A model generated the notes under the pieces. That model saw only the letters and a list, made by a program, of their open reading frames with translations, searched no databases and was not told where the DNA came from. From contig NW_025401174.1 of the NCBI RefSeq assembly GCF_011075055.1, positions 60,105 through 124,104 on the forward strand: DNA of 64,000 nucleotides, read 5' to 3'. How positions within the stretch are numbered: the stretch's first letter is position 1; every line of letters starts with the position of its first letter. Shown piece after piece: positions 44,835 to 57,728 of this stretch. This stretch comes from Mangifera indica. Its lineage: Eukaryota > Streptophyta > Magnoliopsida > Sapindales > Anacardiaceae. The position numbers were made by a program, and so were the translations under genes.

Positions 44835-45774
44835 AACAAGTAAAGTACACTAGTTAAGTCAGACCCAATATGACCATCTTTTAATTTTCCACCTGATAAA
44901 AGTGTACTCTTCACTTTGGCAAACAAGGTTCTAAAGAATAGAGGCTTAATTAGGGCATCATATTGGAAAACACTAATTTAATCTTAGACATAATATTTAA
45001 ATTAAGGGTTTTTTAATTAATTTGTCTAATTAGATTTTACATAGTATGTTAGGTGATACTTGGAAAAATATAACTGTTCACATCCATCCACCAACGTAAA
45101 ATTAAAACATGTCAATACATACTCATAACTAATGTCAAACCTTTCAACCCATGAGAAGTCTAACTGGTTAACCTAAGTGAATATTTTGTCTTTAGGTCTT
45201 TGTCGTTGTGCTTGTCCTTTTCGTCTTTAGTCTTCAATAATTAAATGGTTTATTTTCTAATTACATTATTCTAAGAAAATAAAATAATAATTTAAAATAA
45301 AGAAGAAGGGGAATTAAAGGAAGGTGCGAAAGCCTTATTTGAGAATTACAACCCAAAGAAAATTAATAAAATAAAAACATTCAAATTGGTTCATTAGTTG
45401 TATTATAGGCACCATTCATATATACATCCATACATACACATCCAATTAAAATTAAATTTCAATTATTAATTAGCCAAGTGTTAAATTACATTTGCACCCT
45501 TAAAACTTCGTAAAATAATTGTTTAACCCCAAGACTCAAGAAAATTTCAGTTTTGGTTCCAATTCAATGAAACTCAAACCAAAATCTAATTCCCAATCAT
45601 GAAAGGCATGTAGACATCTTGGGAGGCACATCAAGGGCATGATGGAGGACCATCATACATGGTTTGTAGCAAAAACAATCACGTTGAGTACAAAACTTAC
45701 AAATACATCCAACAACATATAAATATAACCAAAACTTGCATGCATATTTTCATGAAAGTATGCCTAAATGATGA
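44835..45774 (-). other. COP-2 element E leader
   Basis: Non-coding; collinear with 55120-55940 of element D, including CATACATACACATCCAATTA and TAATTAGCCAAGTGTTA. It is fused to integrase at 44834 and to the middle of the 5' LTR at 45774, so the PBS is gone. Confidence 0.7.
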
Positions 45775-47426
45775 CACCTTGGTATCCATGTAGAGCACGA
45801 ACGAAAGGAGATCCAAAAAGAGGATTACTAGGGCTTCTGTTGACTAGATCTTGGAAATTACATCATGGCAATGGAAGCTTGTGTCAACACAGATTCTAGG
45901 CGTAAAAATGTGTGTTTATGATGAATGTGCTTTGGATAGTTATGTTAAAATGTTTTACTCAAACAAAGCACCTTTATTTATAAAGTGTGCATGAATCTAA
46001 GTTAGTTAGGACTCAACTACTTAGGTGATAAAGTGTTTAAGAATTCTTATTAAATTAAGAGACTTAAATTAGGATTCTAACTCAACCTAAATTTCTATCA
46101 AATAAGGACTTTGAATTAATTAAAAGTTTTAATGCATAGGAATGTTAATTAAATTAGGATTCCAACTTAACCTAAACTTTCTATTAAATAAGGACTTTGA
46201 AAAATCCTTGTTTAACTAAAACACCTTAGTCAAAAGTTAACTCAACCAGTTGAGTCGCATCCATCATTTGGCCTTGCTCAGTTAGACTTATAATGGGTCC
46301 AGTCAAAATCATGTAGTGAATTTGCATGATGCCATATGGCATCGTGCACACCAAATGATTCTGGTCAAAACACATCCATACATTTCACTTTTTCCATGAT
46401 CTCAAGATTATTGTCAAACCATCCTTGCCTCTTGGTTCATATCAATCCCTTAATGCGTGTGACCCATAAACTTTCTATCGAACCGATAGTGTCTAAATTT
46501 AGGTCGAATTCAAATACAAACTAAGATTAGCCTCTAGCAAAGTGTCATCGCCACCCATACAATAGAGTGCCAATAAACATCTCTATAAGCTTTTTTAACA
46601 TCACAATTTTGTGCAATTCAATCTTTTCATCAACCAATATCCCCCAAGGCTAAGATATAAAAGTGTGTTTATCTCAATATGAGCTGATACACATTAATGA
46701 CTTACACAAATTAGGCTATAGCCTTATCCCACTGTGGCCATTGATTCATGTAGTCATGAATGTCTATCAGCATTTATATATGAGATATCTTCTTTTATGC
46801 TCGGGAGTGATGAATCCTTTATTGATCAACTACAACCTCTATGTATCTCACAATATGGTTGTTCATTACCTTTATGATACCCCTATTACAACAATACATT
46901 GGATAGTGTCAAACCATATCAATCCTTATATGAGATGATATGATAGCCTCATGTTAAAGGATAACATGCACCCATAGTGTTTAGAGGATTTGTTCTATAG
47001 ACGTTGGAGCAACCATCCATATAGATATCATCTGGTAGTGTCAGTTCGATAAACACATTTATAACATGTACCTATATGTTGCACCAAGCCATCAATAAAT
47101 AGCTTCAACATGTGAAAACTGTCCCACCTTTTGATAAGGTCACTCAACACTATGATAATCTCATAACCATTACATGTGCCCTTGGTCATTATAATGTCAA
47201 GATTATGGACATTTCTAGAATGGCCATCTATTATATGTATAAGGTTCCCATGATTAGTCATCCAATCCCCTTATCACAATTCTACAATTCTAAGGGCATT
47301 TTATTCACACAATCATATAATAGACAAACATATGAACTAAATAACTATATATCCTTTTATTAATTAATGAGATAAACCGTAATTATAATTATTAAATCAA
47401 ATGGCTCCATGGCATCTATCCTAACA
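45775..47426 (-). repeat. COP-2 element E, 5' LTR (sense end and PBS deleted)
   Basis: Begins at CACCTTGGTATCCATGTAGAGC, which lies about 210 bp inside the full LTR, and ends ATCCTAACA (sense start TGTTAGGAT). Otherwise collinear with the other COP-2 LTRs. Confidence 0.8.
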
Positions 47427-48214
47427 CTATATAGGCAGCATAACATTTGGCTTTTATCCCTAAGCTTAAGAATGCTTCTTCAAGTCCAAGAACAGTTTTG
47501 AAGAGTTTTAACCTTCCAAAAGGAACTTTCCTTGACATAGTGCTAAACAGCTCATTGCACCCAAATGAAGTCTTTCTTCCTTAAAGCCATATCCCATAGA
47601 TGCCTTATCATTACCTCCTTGTTCCACTCCTTTATATGTATAATTCCAGAACCCCTTTCAATTATAAGAAGACATGTCTTCCCAAGCAATTTTAGCTCTA
47701 GGATTCCCCCTAAAGGACCTTTCCAAGAAGGATTTAAAGGAGCTTTCAATGCACTTTTATGTGGTAGAAAGAAGGATAACTAATCTTTACCAATATACTT
47801 AGATACTAAAAAGTATAAATTTAATAAGCATAAGTCTTCTTATGTATGACAAAAATTTACTCTTCCAAGACTCAACCTAGGCAATGATTCTCTCAATCAA
47901 TAGTTTGCATTCATTCATCCCCAACTTAGTGATGATTAAAGGCATACCAAGATATTTAATTAGAAGAGATCCTACGGTAAAACCAGCAACATTCACAAGC
48001 TTTTCATGATGAGGAGAACCACCTAAAAAGAAAATTTGAGATTTCTTGTCATTTGTCTGAAGACTTGACCACTTGGTATAGAGATCAAAGGTCTCCTAAA
48101 GAAGGATAAGAGATGACTCCTTGGCACGACAAAAGAGCATTAGATCATTTGTAAAACATAAATAGGTTATATTTAAAGCATCACAATCCTTATGGTGGCT
48201 AAAATTAGGACTTA
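47427..48214 (-). pseudogene. LINE-1 copy: RT catalytic motif to connection region
   Basis: Minus strand, right to left: LNITYLCFTNDLMLFCRAKE (near 48120-48180; the usual FADD is FTND, so an Ala-to-Thr and an Asp-to-Asn change disable catalysis), ETFDLYTKWSSLQTNDKKSQ, VAGFTVGSLLIKYLGMPLII, then GNPRAKIAWEDM, KEWNKEVMIRHLWDMALRKK and DFIWVQ (47552-47640). It joins 60658-60860 on its N-terminal side and 40120-41310 on its C-terminal side across the two copia insertions. Confidence 0.85.
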
Positions 48215-49713
48215 CCTAAGGTTTTAAGGCGTTGTTAATTGGTAATAAAACAGAATTAAAAATTTTTAAAAATTATCAAAGATCCTAAAACATATGCAGG
48301 ATGCTAGTTTTAATGCATAGATTCATGAATATGTTAAACATATATAGGGCGTTTAGAAATTATACCTACATTTTTTGCTCCTCCAAGATTTCACATGGCT
48401 ATATACAGTTGCTATCCAATCTTCTTAAGGTAGCGCCTTAGTATCTAGACAAAGCACGAATGAGAGGCAATCTAAAAAAAAGGCTAATAGGGCTTCTATT
48501 AACTAGATCTCAAAAATTAGACCATGACAAAGTGAAAATAAGGTCACAATAATCGAAACTTGTATCAAAAAGGTTCTAGGCATGAAAATATGTGTTTAAG
48601 ATGTATGTGCTGGCTTGTTATCTAAATTGTGACTTAAACTAAAGACCTTCATTTATAAAGTGCATATGAATTCTTAGTTAGGATTCTAATTACTTAGGTG
48701 ATAAGATGTCCAAAAGTTCTTATTAAATTAAAACTCTTAATTTATTGAAAGTTTTAATGCATAGAAATCCTAATAAAATTAGGATTCAAACTCAATCTAA
48801 ACTTTCTATCAAACAAGGATTCTGAATAATCTTTATTTAACTAAAACACCTTACCCACGAGTTAACTCAACCAACTAACTAGTATCTATCATTTAGCCTT
48901 GCTTGGCTAGACTCTTAAGTGGGTCCAGTTGAAACCATGCAGTGCATTTGCATGATGCCACGTGGCACAGTGCACACTAAATAATTATAGCTAAAACACA
49001 TCCATATGTTTCTCTCTTTTCATAATCCCAAGATTGTTGTCAAACGATGCTTACCTCTTGGCTTGTATCCACCCCTTAATACGTGTAACTCATAAGCTCT
49101 CTATCGAATTTGTAGTGTTTAAATTCAAGTCAAATTTAGACACAAACCAAGATTGGCTCTAGCAAATCATCATGGTCACTCAAACGGTAGAGTGTCAACA
49201 AACATCTCTATAAGCTTTTACAATATCATAGTTACATGCAATTCAATTCTTTCCTCAGCCAATATCTCTTAAGGCTAAGACATAAAAGTGTGTTATCTTA
49301 GTGGTTCCTTAATATAAGCAGATACACATTAATGATTTATCAGATTGGACTATAGCCTGATCTTATAGTGGCTACAGATTCAAGTAGTCATAAATGTCTT
49401 CTAGCATTCATATATGCGATATCTTCTCCTATGCACAACAGTAATGAATCCTTTATTGATCAACCATAATTATCATGCATCTCACAATATGGCTAATCAC
49501 AACTTTTATAATACCCTTATTACAATGATACATTGGATAGTGTCAAACTATACCAATTCTTACATAAGACGATTTAGTAATCTCAAGTCCAAAGATCACT
49601 TGCACCTAGGTGTTTAGAGGATTTGCTCTATAGACATTGGAGCAACCATCCATATAGATATCCTTTGGTAGGGTAAGTCCGATGAACACATTTACAACAT
49701 ACACCCATATGTT
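48215..49713 (-). repeat. COP-2 element D, 3' LTR (sense start deleted)
   Basis: Begins CCTAAGGTTTTAAGGCG (sense end ...CTTAAAACCTTAGG, the terminal CA mutated). It is collinear with the other COP-2 LTRs up to about 49713, where it is fused directly to RT codons. About 300 bp of the sense start, the PPT and RNase H are missing. Confidence 0.78.
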
Positions 49714-50340
49714 GGATTGCATCACATAGACATTTTTTGCAAGGTTACCATTCAGGAAGGCAATTTTGACATCCATTTGAAAGATTTCATTGTCATCGTA
49801 TATAGCAATAGCAAGCATAATCCCAATAAACTTAAGCATAACAACTGGCAAAAAGGTTTCATCAAAGTCAATGCCATTTTTTTATGTGAAACTTTAGTAA
49901 CTAGTTATGCTTTATAAGTATGTACGTTACCTTCTATGCCAGTTTTCTTTTTGAAAACCTATTTACACCCTGTAGGTTTTACTCTTTCAAGTGCATCCAC
50001 CAGAGTCCATAATTGAATCTAATACATGAAATTTATTTAAGATCTTATGGCATCCAACCATTTATCAAAATTTGGACTCGAGACAACGTCATTGTAATTT
50101 TTAGGTTGTCACTGTATTGAGTCATAAGAAAACAAAATCTTTCTGGCTTGTGCATACTCATGTAAATTTACATAGCTCTTGTGTGCTCTGAGGTTGTTCC
50201 TCTCAAGGTTAAGAAAGTTCCTTATAATCAACCATCTGTGATGGAACATCGTCTTGTCTAACATATGTGGTATCTTATGGTATAAAAACTTCATCGTGTT
50301 CCACCCTCTTTCAATTAGTCATCTTGAGAATAAATTCTTT
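49714..50340 (-). pseudogene. COP-2 element D RT, N-terminal part
   Basis: Minus strand: NGIDFDETFLPVVMLKFIGI, MLAIAIYDDNEIFQMDVKIA and FLNGNLAKNVYVMQSN (49720-49880). This is the first half of copia RT, cut after the palm QMDVK motif. Upstream are the spacer and DxDxx-poor linker with stops to about 50340. Confidence 0.82.
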
Positions 50341-51202
50341 CTCAAAGAATATGTCAGTACGAGTAAGAAAGAATTTTCGCTCCTTTGAGTGGTAAAAGTA
50401 GTATCTTTTAGTTTCCATCAAGTACCCTGCAAAGATACACTTTTTAGATTTAGCATTTAGCTTGTTCGAAGTCAATTTTTTGGCATAAGTTTCACAACCC
50501 CAAATCCTTAAGTATTCTAGATTGGGCTTTCACCTAATCTATAACTCATACGAAGTTTTTCCCACAGATTTAGATAAGATTCAGTGTATAAGCAATAGTT
50601 TTTAGAACATGTCCCAAAAAGACATTAGTAGATTAGGAAAACTTATCATAGACATGACCATTTTCATTAAGGTCTTATTTCTCCATTCAAATACACTATT
50701 ATTTTATGGTGTACCAGAAGAAGTGAGTTGAGAGACTATCCCATGCTTCTTCAAGTATCATTTGAATTTAGCACTTAGGTATTCACCTTTTCTATCACTT
50801 TAAAGGATTTTGATTTGTTTTCCAAGCTGTTTTTCTAATTCGGTCTTAAATTTTTTGAATTTGTTAAAACATTCAGACTTGTGTTCTAACAAAAACACAT
50901 AGCCATATTTATTGAGGTCATCTATAAATATGACGAAATAGGTTTCACCATATCTATATGCACTGTCATGGACCCACACATATCACTATGCATGATCCTT
51001 AACAATTCAGTCGCCTTTTCACTGTGCCCAGTGAATGGTGTTTTGGTCATCTTACCTCATAGACATGATTCATATTCATTGTAAGATTGAAAGTCAAATG
51101 ATTGCAAGACTCTTTGCTCAAGAATTTCGGTTTTATGTGGCCTAGCTTGCAATGCCATAGGTATGTGGTATTTAGTTCGTTTATTTTTAAACTTCTATTA
51201 TT
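50341..51202 (-). pseudogene. COP-2 element D integrase
   Basis: Minus strand, unusually well preserved: WVHDSAYRYGETYFVIFIDD, NKYGYVFLLEHKSE, KQIKILXSDRKGEYLSAKFK, HGIVSQLTSSGTPXNNSVFE, WRNKTLMKMVMSM (50650-50990), then KSVGKTSYEL, LEYLRIWGCETYAKKL and SKKCIFAGYLMETKRYYFY (50395-50580). The DDE residues are represented by the Asp pair in the first block, SDRKGEY and the Glu of FEWRN. It would insert element cDNA in the nucleus. A few stops remain. Confidence 0.85.
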
Positions 51203-51603
51203 TTATACATTAAGAATTTCATTATCCAGTTTTAGAATGTACAAACCATTATGCAAATCAATTGTTTTGTAAAGAATATTTTTAAAACTAATGGTTATAG
51301 TACCATTAGCAATCAAAAATGAATATCCTTCCTTATCTAAAATAAACATAGAAATTAAATTTCTAGAAATAGACAGAATATAATAGCAATTATTTATTTC
51401 TAATACAAGCCCAAAGGGCAACCTAAGATAATAAATTCCTATGGCTAATGCAAAAATGTGTGCTCTATTTCTAACTCATAGGTTAGCCTCTCTTTTGGAA
51501 AACGATCTACTGTATGGTAATTATTACATATCAAAACAAATATGAGAACCATATCCTATGTCTATAACCCAGGTTGAACAAGGAGAATCGTTTATCTCAA
51601 TGA
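51203..51603 (-). pseudogene. COP-2 element D protease C-terminus / pre-integrase
   Basis: 72 open codons (51203-51421) with PFGLVLEINNCYYILSISRN, LISMFILDKEGYSF, and HNGLYILKLD. This is the copia protease C-terminus leading to the GAG-pre-integrase domain. Protease is split from gag by the solo LTR at 51609. Confidence 0.8.
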
Positions 51604-51608
51604 CAAAC
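51604..51608. repeat. Target-site duplication CAAAC, left copy
   Basis: CAAAC before the LTR start and again at 53858-53862 after its end. Confidence 0.9.
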
Positions 51609-52240
51609 TGTAGCATCCTCCTCTAGAAGTACTACCCACCAAAGGAGAAATGTTACGAATTACTATCTGGAGCGTCTATGTTTTTTCTTTTAAAATACTT
51701 TAACATGAACGCATCACTAAAAGTGTTTAGAAATTATTTTCAAAAATTGAAAATCTGGAAGCGAACCAAAAGATGTATATACTCATGTGAAAACTCATTT
51801 GAAAGTATCTGAAAACGTGGAGTAATCATATACAACTATAGCATCATCTCAAAAAGTTAAAAATCAACAAGAACATGTGACTATATGCATGTAATATAAA
51901 CCAGAGATAACCTGACCTTGCCTCGCAGCTACCTCGATCACCTGTACCTGCAATCATGAAAGAAAAGGAAGTGAGAGATAAGAACACTCAATAAGGGGAA
52001 AGAATCAAATAAACTATCTCCTTTCCTGTTCTAACTCACTCTTGGGACTCAACCTCATATCATAACCTCTATAAGAGATTGAGGGGGTAATCTAGTTTAT
52101 TCTTTACTATTTGGGTCATACTTTGTCCCATCTAGTGTCTATTTGATACTTTCTAGAAACTAACTATAGGGATTTGACACTTTTCTAAGCTCGAGCTCTC
52201 TTTCTTTCTTTCACTACACCATTTCTGAATCTGAATTGAG

Positions 52241-52339
52241 CTCTACTGCGAGCATGCTCTACTGCAAGTAAACCCTATTGGGGGTCTATGTCCTACTATA
52301 GACGTATCCTACTACGGACGTGCCCTACTACGGGCGGTG
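52241..52339. repeat. Six-unit 16-bp GC-richer array
   Basis: CTCTACTGCGAGCATG, CTCTACTGCAAGTAAA, a 19-bp variant, CCTACTATAGACGTAT, CCTACTACGGACGTGC, CCTACTACGGGCGGTG. Units start at 52241, 52257, 52273, 52292, 52308 and 52324. Confidence 0.85.
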
Positions 52340-52619
52340 AAGTGTAAAGTGCCCCCTCATAGTTTATAGCATGCATGCAGGTCTTATATCTTACTAATTT
52401 TGCTTCCATCTAAATTTATTCATAACTCACCAGACATTACTCTTGGGACGACCCCTGAATCTTGAGCCCCAAATTCCTTTTCTTGCTTTTCTTTTTTTTT
52501 TCTTTTTCTCTCCTTTCCTTTCTTTTCTTTCATTTCCTTTCCAAAACTGTGAAATACTGTTCATAACTCTATTCATTTGACAGGGCAGTCTTCTTTTTTA
52601 TGCAATTTCACAGTCTAAA

Positions 52620-53135
52620 CAATTTCTAATTCATACAAGATATATATCATTGAAAAGAGTATTCAAAGATCTTTCCAACAAGCTATAATAGCACTCATAA
52701 TTCATTAGATAAGACAGTGAAAACGCGAGATGAAATCAGTGGCAAAAACTGCCTCCTCTGCTTATTTGGTAAAGCAGTCCTTATGGTTCATACAATCTTT
52801 AACAGTACAAATGATCCCCAATTCATACAAGCTATATATCACTGAAAAGAGAATTCAAAGAGCTTTCCAACAAGATATAATAGCACTCATAAATTCTTAG
52901 ATAAGACAGTCAAAACATGAGATGAAATCAATGGCAAAACTACCTCCTCTATTTATTTGGTAAAGCAGTCCTTTTGGTTCATACAATATTTAATAGTCCA
53001 AATGATCTCTAATTCATACAAGATATATATCATTGGAAAGAGGATTCAAAGATATTTCCAACAAGATATAATAGCACTCATAATTCATCAGGTAAGGCAG
53101 CCAAAACAAGGGACGAGATCAGTGGCAAAACGGTA
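52620..53135. repeat. Three-copy tandem repeat, period about 191 bp
   Basis: The word AATTCATACAAG occurs at 52628, 52820 and 53011, followed each time by TATATATCA(T/C)TG(A/G)AAAGAG and TTTCCAACAAG. The third copy is incomplete. Confidence 0.92.
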
Positions 53136-53862
53136 AATATTTCATAACTTTCTGCCATGAACAAAATCACACACATAGACATCCCAAATGGCAAAACAAC
53201 ATTTCTCAACTTCAAAATCATCATTTATAACATAGATCCAAGGAACCAAAAGCCTAAAACATGCAACATATCAAGGATGATACCCCTTACCTTGTTTCAA
53301 GCCAATCTTTACAAGTTGGCTTCCTCTTTCTTGTCTTGTTTCCTTTATCACCAAAATCACCTTAAACCAACACCAAAACATACTAACATATGCACATAAC
53401 ATGCATTCAATATATATAAACATAGGAAGAGGGAAAAAGAATGAGATCTTTTGGTTACCAAGCTCCAAAAGTGTTTCTTCTTCTTTTCTTTCCTTACTCT
53501 TCTTTCAAACTCTTCAAATCATCCACTTTCCTTCTAAAAATGAAGAAAACAAGCATGTAAGGGCTGGATGTTGGAGTTTTTACGGGAGAAGATAGAAAAT
53601 CTTGAAGTTTCCTTGTTTTGTCTTCTTTTTCTCTTTATATAAATCCTTATCTCTTTTTTTTTCTTTTTATCTCTTTGTCTCTTTTTTGTATTTCTATATA
53701 TATATATTTATTTCTTTATGTATATATATATTTATGTAGATATATATATAAAGACACACACAAACATACATGTGAACATATATATTTAAAACTGGAAATA
53801 TCTCGAAATAGGGTTAAAAGACATAAATACCTCTGAAACATACCTGAGGGTATTACACAAAC

Positions 53863-54780
53863 ATACTTGAAGTAGAGTCTTCAACTGCTTTCTTTTTCTT
53901 ATTCTCTAGAAAGGTTTTATAATGTCTCCTCCAGTAACCAGCTTTGCCACAAAAGAAGCAAACAACCTTTCCCTTCCCTATACCCCCTTTGGTTGAGTAG
54001 TAGTATCAAGCTACTTCTTTTATTTAGGTTTAGCGCTAGCCTTGAACATGTACAGTAACTATTCCTTTGGTTTAGCTTTGGTATTAAGTGTTTGGGCTTC
54101 AATCATAGAACGTTATTCAAAGTTACCATTCGTACCTCTTTTTTAGCCTATTTGAGCATGTACAGTAACTTTTCCAAGGATTTTTCCTTCTCTTGTAAGT
54201 TAAAATTTACAATGAAATTAGCCCATGATTTAGAAAGGGATTTTAGCACTAGGTCAATGGCTAGTTCATTATCCATGATGAAGCCCAAGCTCACCAACCT
54301 CTCAATATAGTTGATCATCTTAACCATATGAGGGCTAACTTGTCCTCCCTTAGAGAGTTTGCAATCAAATAAAGCACTTGTTAGCTCATATTATTCAACC
54401 CTCAGACAAGTTCCATATAACTCTAAAAGGTGAGCAAGTATGGATGGAACATCCATTTCCTCATATTGTTTTTAAAGTTCAGGTGTCATGAAAGTCAGTA
54501 TGAAGCACTAAACTTCCATAGAGTCATCAAGATATTTGTTGCAAATATCTTTCTTTGCCTTTGTGGCATAGGGAATAGGCTCTTTGGGCAACAACCTTTA
54601 AAGATATACAACCTTTTTTCTTGATGAAGAATGATCCGAAGATTTCTATACCAAATAGTAGAGTTGTTTCATCGAACTTATTTTCTTTATCAAAAATAGA
54701 TTGATATGTTAGGTTTGATATGGTGATTATTTGATCTACAATTTACATATAAAGATAATTAGAAATTTTACTCATAATTA
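53863..54780 (-). pseudogene. COP-2 element D gag with zinc knuckle
   Basis: Minus strand: KMINYIERLVSLGFIMDNEL, AIDLVLKSLSKSWANFIVNF and KEKSLEKLLYMLK (54130-54330), the UBN2-type gag pattern. Near 53920-53970 is GKGKVVCFFCGKAGYWRRHY, a knuckle with Tyr in place of the usual His and Tyr in place of the last Cys, so metal binding is doubtful. Gag is separated from protease by the solo LTR. Confidence 0.82.
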
Positions 54781-56404
54781 ATATTCACTTTAATAATGAA
54801 TTTAATTAATTAAAATGTTTCCACTATTTTCCTCAAGCCAATAGCTCTCATTATTATACTTGAAAAGTTTCGATGAACTTTCTAATAGACCGAGACCCTA
54901 TCGCTTTAATTATTAGCTTTGCTTTGGTGAACAAGTTCGAATAATTGAATAGCCAAATTTCAAATTAATCACCAAAAGCCCATGGTTTCAAGCTAGGTTT
55001 TGGCCCAATGAATCATGCAAACTCAAATGTGACTCTTGGTATTAGTAGGGTGGATACTACATATCACCTTTCATTGACAAATGCATTCCCTACTCATACT
55101 TCTAATATACTTCACCTTTACTTTAGCAAACAAGTAAAGTACACTACTTAAGTTAAACTCAATATGAATATCTCCTAATTTTCCACCTGATAGAAATGTA
55201 CTCATCGCTTTAGCAAACAAGGTTCCAACGAATAGGGGCTTAATTATTGAAAGATACCAATTTAATCTTAGACTTAATATTTAAATTGAGGGTTTTTAAT
55301 TAACTGGTCTCATCAGATTTTATGTGTATGTTATGTGATATCTAGAAAAATATAACCATTTACATCCATCCAACAACATAAAATTAAAATGTGTTAGTAC
55401 ACATCCATAACTAATGTCACAACTCTCAAGTTAAGAGAAGTCTAACTAGTCAACCTAGGTGAATATTTTGCCTTTAGGCTTTCGTCTTAGCACTTGTCCC
55501 TTTGCCTTTAGTTCTCAATAATTACATGACTTTGTTTCCTAGTTACATGATTTTAAGAAAATAAAATAACAACCTAGTCTAAAAAAAAAAGGGAATAAGG
55601 CAAGACACATAAGCACAATTTAAGAATTACAACCTGAGTAAAATAAAATAATCATTCATATTGGTTCTTTGGCTACATAGTGGGCACCATGCATACATAC
55701 ATCTATACATACACATCCAATTAAAATTAAATTTTAATTATTAATTAGCCAAGTGTTAATTACATTTTTATCCTTAAAACTTTGCAAAATAATCTTTCAA
55801 CCCTAAGATTTAAGGAAATTTTAGTTTTGGTTCCAATTCAATGAAACTCGAGCCAAAAGCTAATCCTCAATCTCAAAAGGTACATAAGCATCTCAGGAGG
55901 CATGTAGAGGACATGATGGAAGACCACTGTGCAAGGTTTGTACCAAAAAAAATGACGGCTTGGGCAAAAAAACCTCATAACCACATGCAAGTTCAAGGTG
56001 CAGCAAATGCACTAATGGTAGTGAGCAACCTGAACAAAACTGCCTAAGCGGGTGCCATCCGATGATACACTAGCCCATACCTCAGCAATAGGACTGGGTA
56101 GAGGCTACCCTAACACATCCCAGTTGTCAAAGTTTAGGCCGCCACCTGTGTTGACCTATAAGATAATTTATATCTAAGTACATATCATGATATAGAGCAG
56201 TCTTACTGTGAGTGGCACCAGCCTGCTCAGTTTTCATTTTAACCATGTTAGGTGGTGTTTTTAGCCTAGGTTTTTGGACTTTCTAGAGATAAAAATCCAG
56301 CAACCATTGTGTAACCTCTCCTAACCATTGGGTGTGTTACAGAAAAAACGGCATGAGTTCTCCTATTTTAGAGGGCCCGGGGAATATTTTTCTTTTTTTC
56401 ATTA
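54781..56404 (-). other. COP-2 element D leader plus unplaced sequence
   Basis: 54781-55940 is non-coding leader, collinear with 44835-45660 of element E. From about 55960 to 56404 E has no counterpart. The sequence is more GC-rich (GCCACCTGTGTTGACC near 56155), has no recognisable ORF, and is of unknown origin. Confidence 0.6.
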
Positions 56405-57163
56405 TGCCCTGTAACACTCCCAATTTGTAATTCACACAAACCAGTCCTACCAATTGACTAGATTTTTATCAACTTAACCATAATTAGTAAAATAAATACA
56501 TAATAATAACAATTATAAAAATTCTAACCCACAGAAACTTTATAACCAATTTTCAAAACTAGTCATATATATATATATATATATATTACATATACATTAT
56601 AACATTTAAGTCAACAAAATTATGGTGCCTTCCTCCCTTAGCCTCATGTCTCATTAGTGCTCCCCGGGAACCTTTGCTGCATTTCTTTACCTGTAAAATA
56701 TTAAATTAAACGGAGTGAGCGACTATGGCTCAGTAAGAAAATCATACTAAACACTTAAAGCATTTTATACCAGTACTAATCTTTTATAATCTTTTCCATA
56801 CTCAGCGTGTCTGAACTATTTACAACAAAATAATTAACACAGAACACGCATTTAACACATATCAATATTCTTTTCTTTCACACATTTATTTATTTCCTTA
56901 CTATACAGATATGATTCACTCATTTTGATTTATGCATGTATGAGTGTCATGACATTTTTATTTTCTGATCGTACATCTTTCTCAACTCTTTATCAGCCAC
57001 ACAGGCTTGTATGCATAATTCTAATGCAAATGACTTTCATAAAATATTTACTAATTTGTTTCTCTCTCATTCTCATTGATCGATTTAGACTACATATGAT
57101 AGTACTTGCAGTCACCATACAAAATATAATTCTCTCTTACACGCATATTTTTTTTTTCTTTGC

Positions 57164-57342
57164 TATCCACACAGTACAGCTAATATTTTTCTTTGCTGTC
57201 CACACAGTACAGCTGATATTTTTTCTTTTGCTGTCCACACAGTACAACTGATATTTTTCTTTTCTTTGCTGTCCACACAGTACAGCTGGTTGTCCACACA
57301 GTACAACCGATTATTTTATTTGTTGTCCACACAATACAGCTG
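57164..57342. repeat. LTR minisatellite, 6 units
   Basis: Core TCCACACAGTACAGCTGATA, units near 57164, 57197, 57232, 57270, 57291 and 57323, spacing 21 to 38 bp. Confidence 0.92.
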
Positions 57343-57570
57343 GCGTGTAAGAATTTTAAGTATGTTTTCTGCTTTCCTGTATCATATGAGTCATTATGAA
57401 AGCATGCATGACTTAGAAAATATTTTTCCTCTTTCTTTATTTTTTTCTAAATCATGCATATGTTATGATTCCTCATGTATGCATATCTAACCATATTATG
57501 AAATATGCGCATTTGTTATTTTCCCTTATTCTTTTCATTCATTTTCAAACATCATATTATTTTCCCATGC

Positions 57571-57572
<2 letters not shown>

Positions 57573-57624
<52 letters not shown>
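57573..57624. repeat. TA microsatellite
   Basis: About 26 uninterrupted TA units. Confidence 0.97.
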
Positions 57625-57626
<2 letters not shown>

Positions 57627-57728
57627 TGCGTCAAATTAATTTCAATTATACAATATAGGCTTAATATAAGGGTTATTTCACATAACATGCACATAATTAA
57701 ACAACATTAACCTATATCGCATAAAATG

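Larger units (their letters stand above)
51609..53857 (-). repeat. Gypsy solo LTR (2,249 bp) with TSD
   Basis: TGTAGCATCCTCC to GAGGGTATTACA, with CAAAC on both sides and no interior, so it is a solo LTR left by LTR-LTR recombination. Inverted TGTA/TACA ends and an AGGAAGTGAGAGATAAGAAC-like block (near 51968) resemble the chromovirus LTRs of GYP-1, but it is a different family. A TATA-like TCTTTATATAAATCC is at about 53632. Orientation is inferred from the similarity of its right end to GYP-1 LTR ends. It interrupts copia element D between gag and protease. Confidence 0.85.

Noticed and set aside
53618..53836. Open frame rich in Phe, Leu, Ser and Tyr
   Set aside because: Produced by T-rich and TATA-rich low-complexity DNA in a solo LTR.
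56311..56342. TGTAAC...GTTACA short inverted ends as a tiny element
   Set aside because: Only 6-bp ends over 32 bp; such matches occur by chance and resemble fragments of gypsy LTR ends.
57465..57710. 81-codon frame with a poly Ile-Tyr run
   Set aside because: The run is the translated TA microsatellite at 57573-57624.
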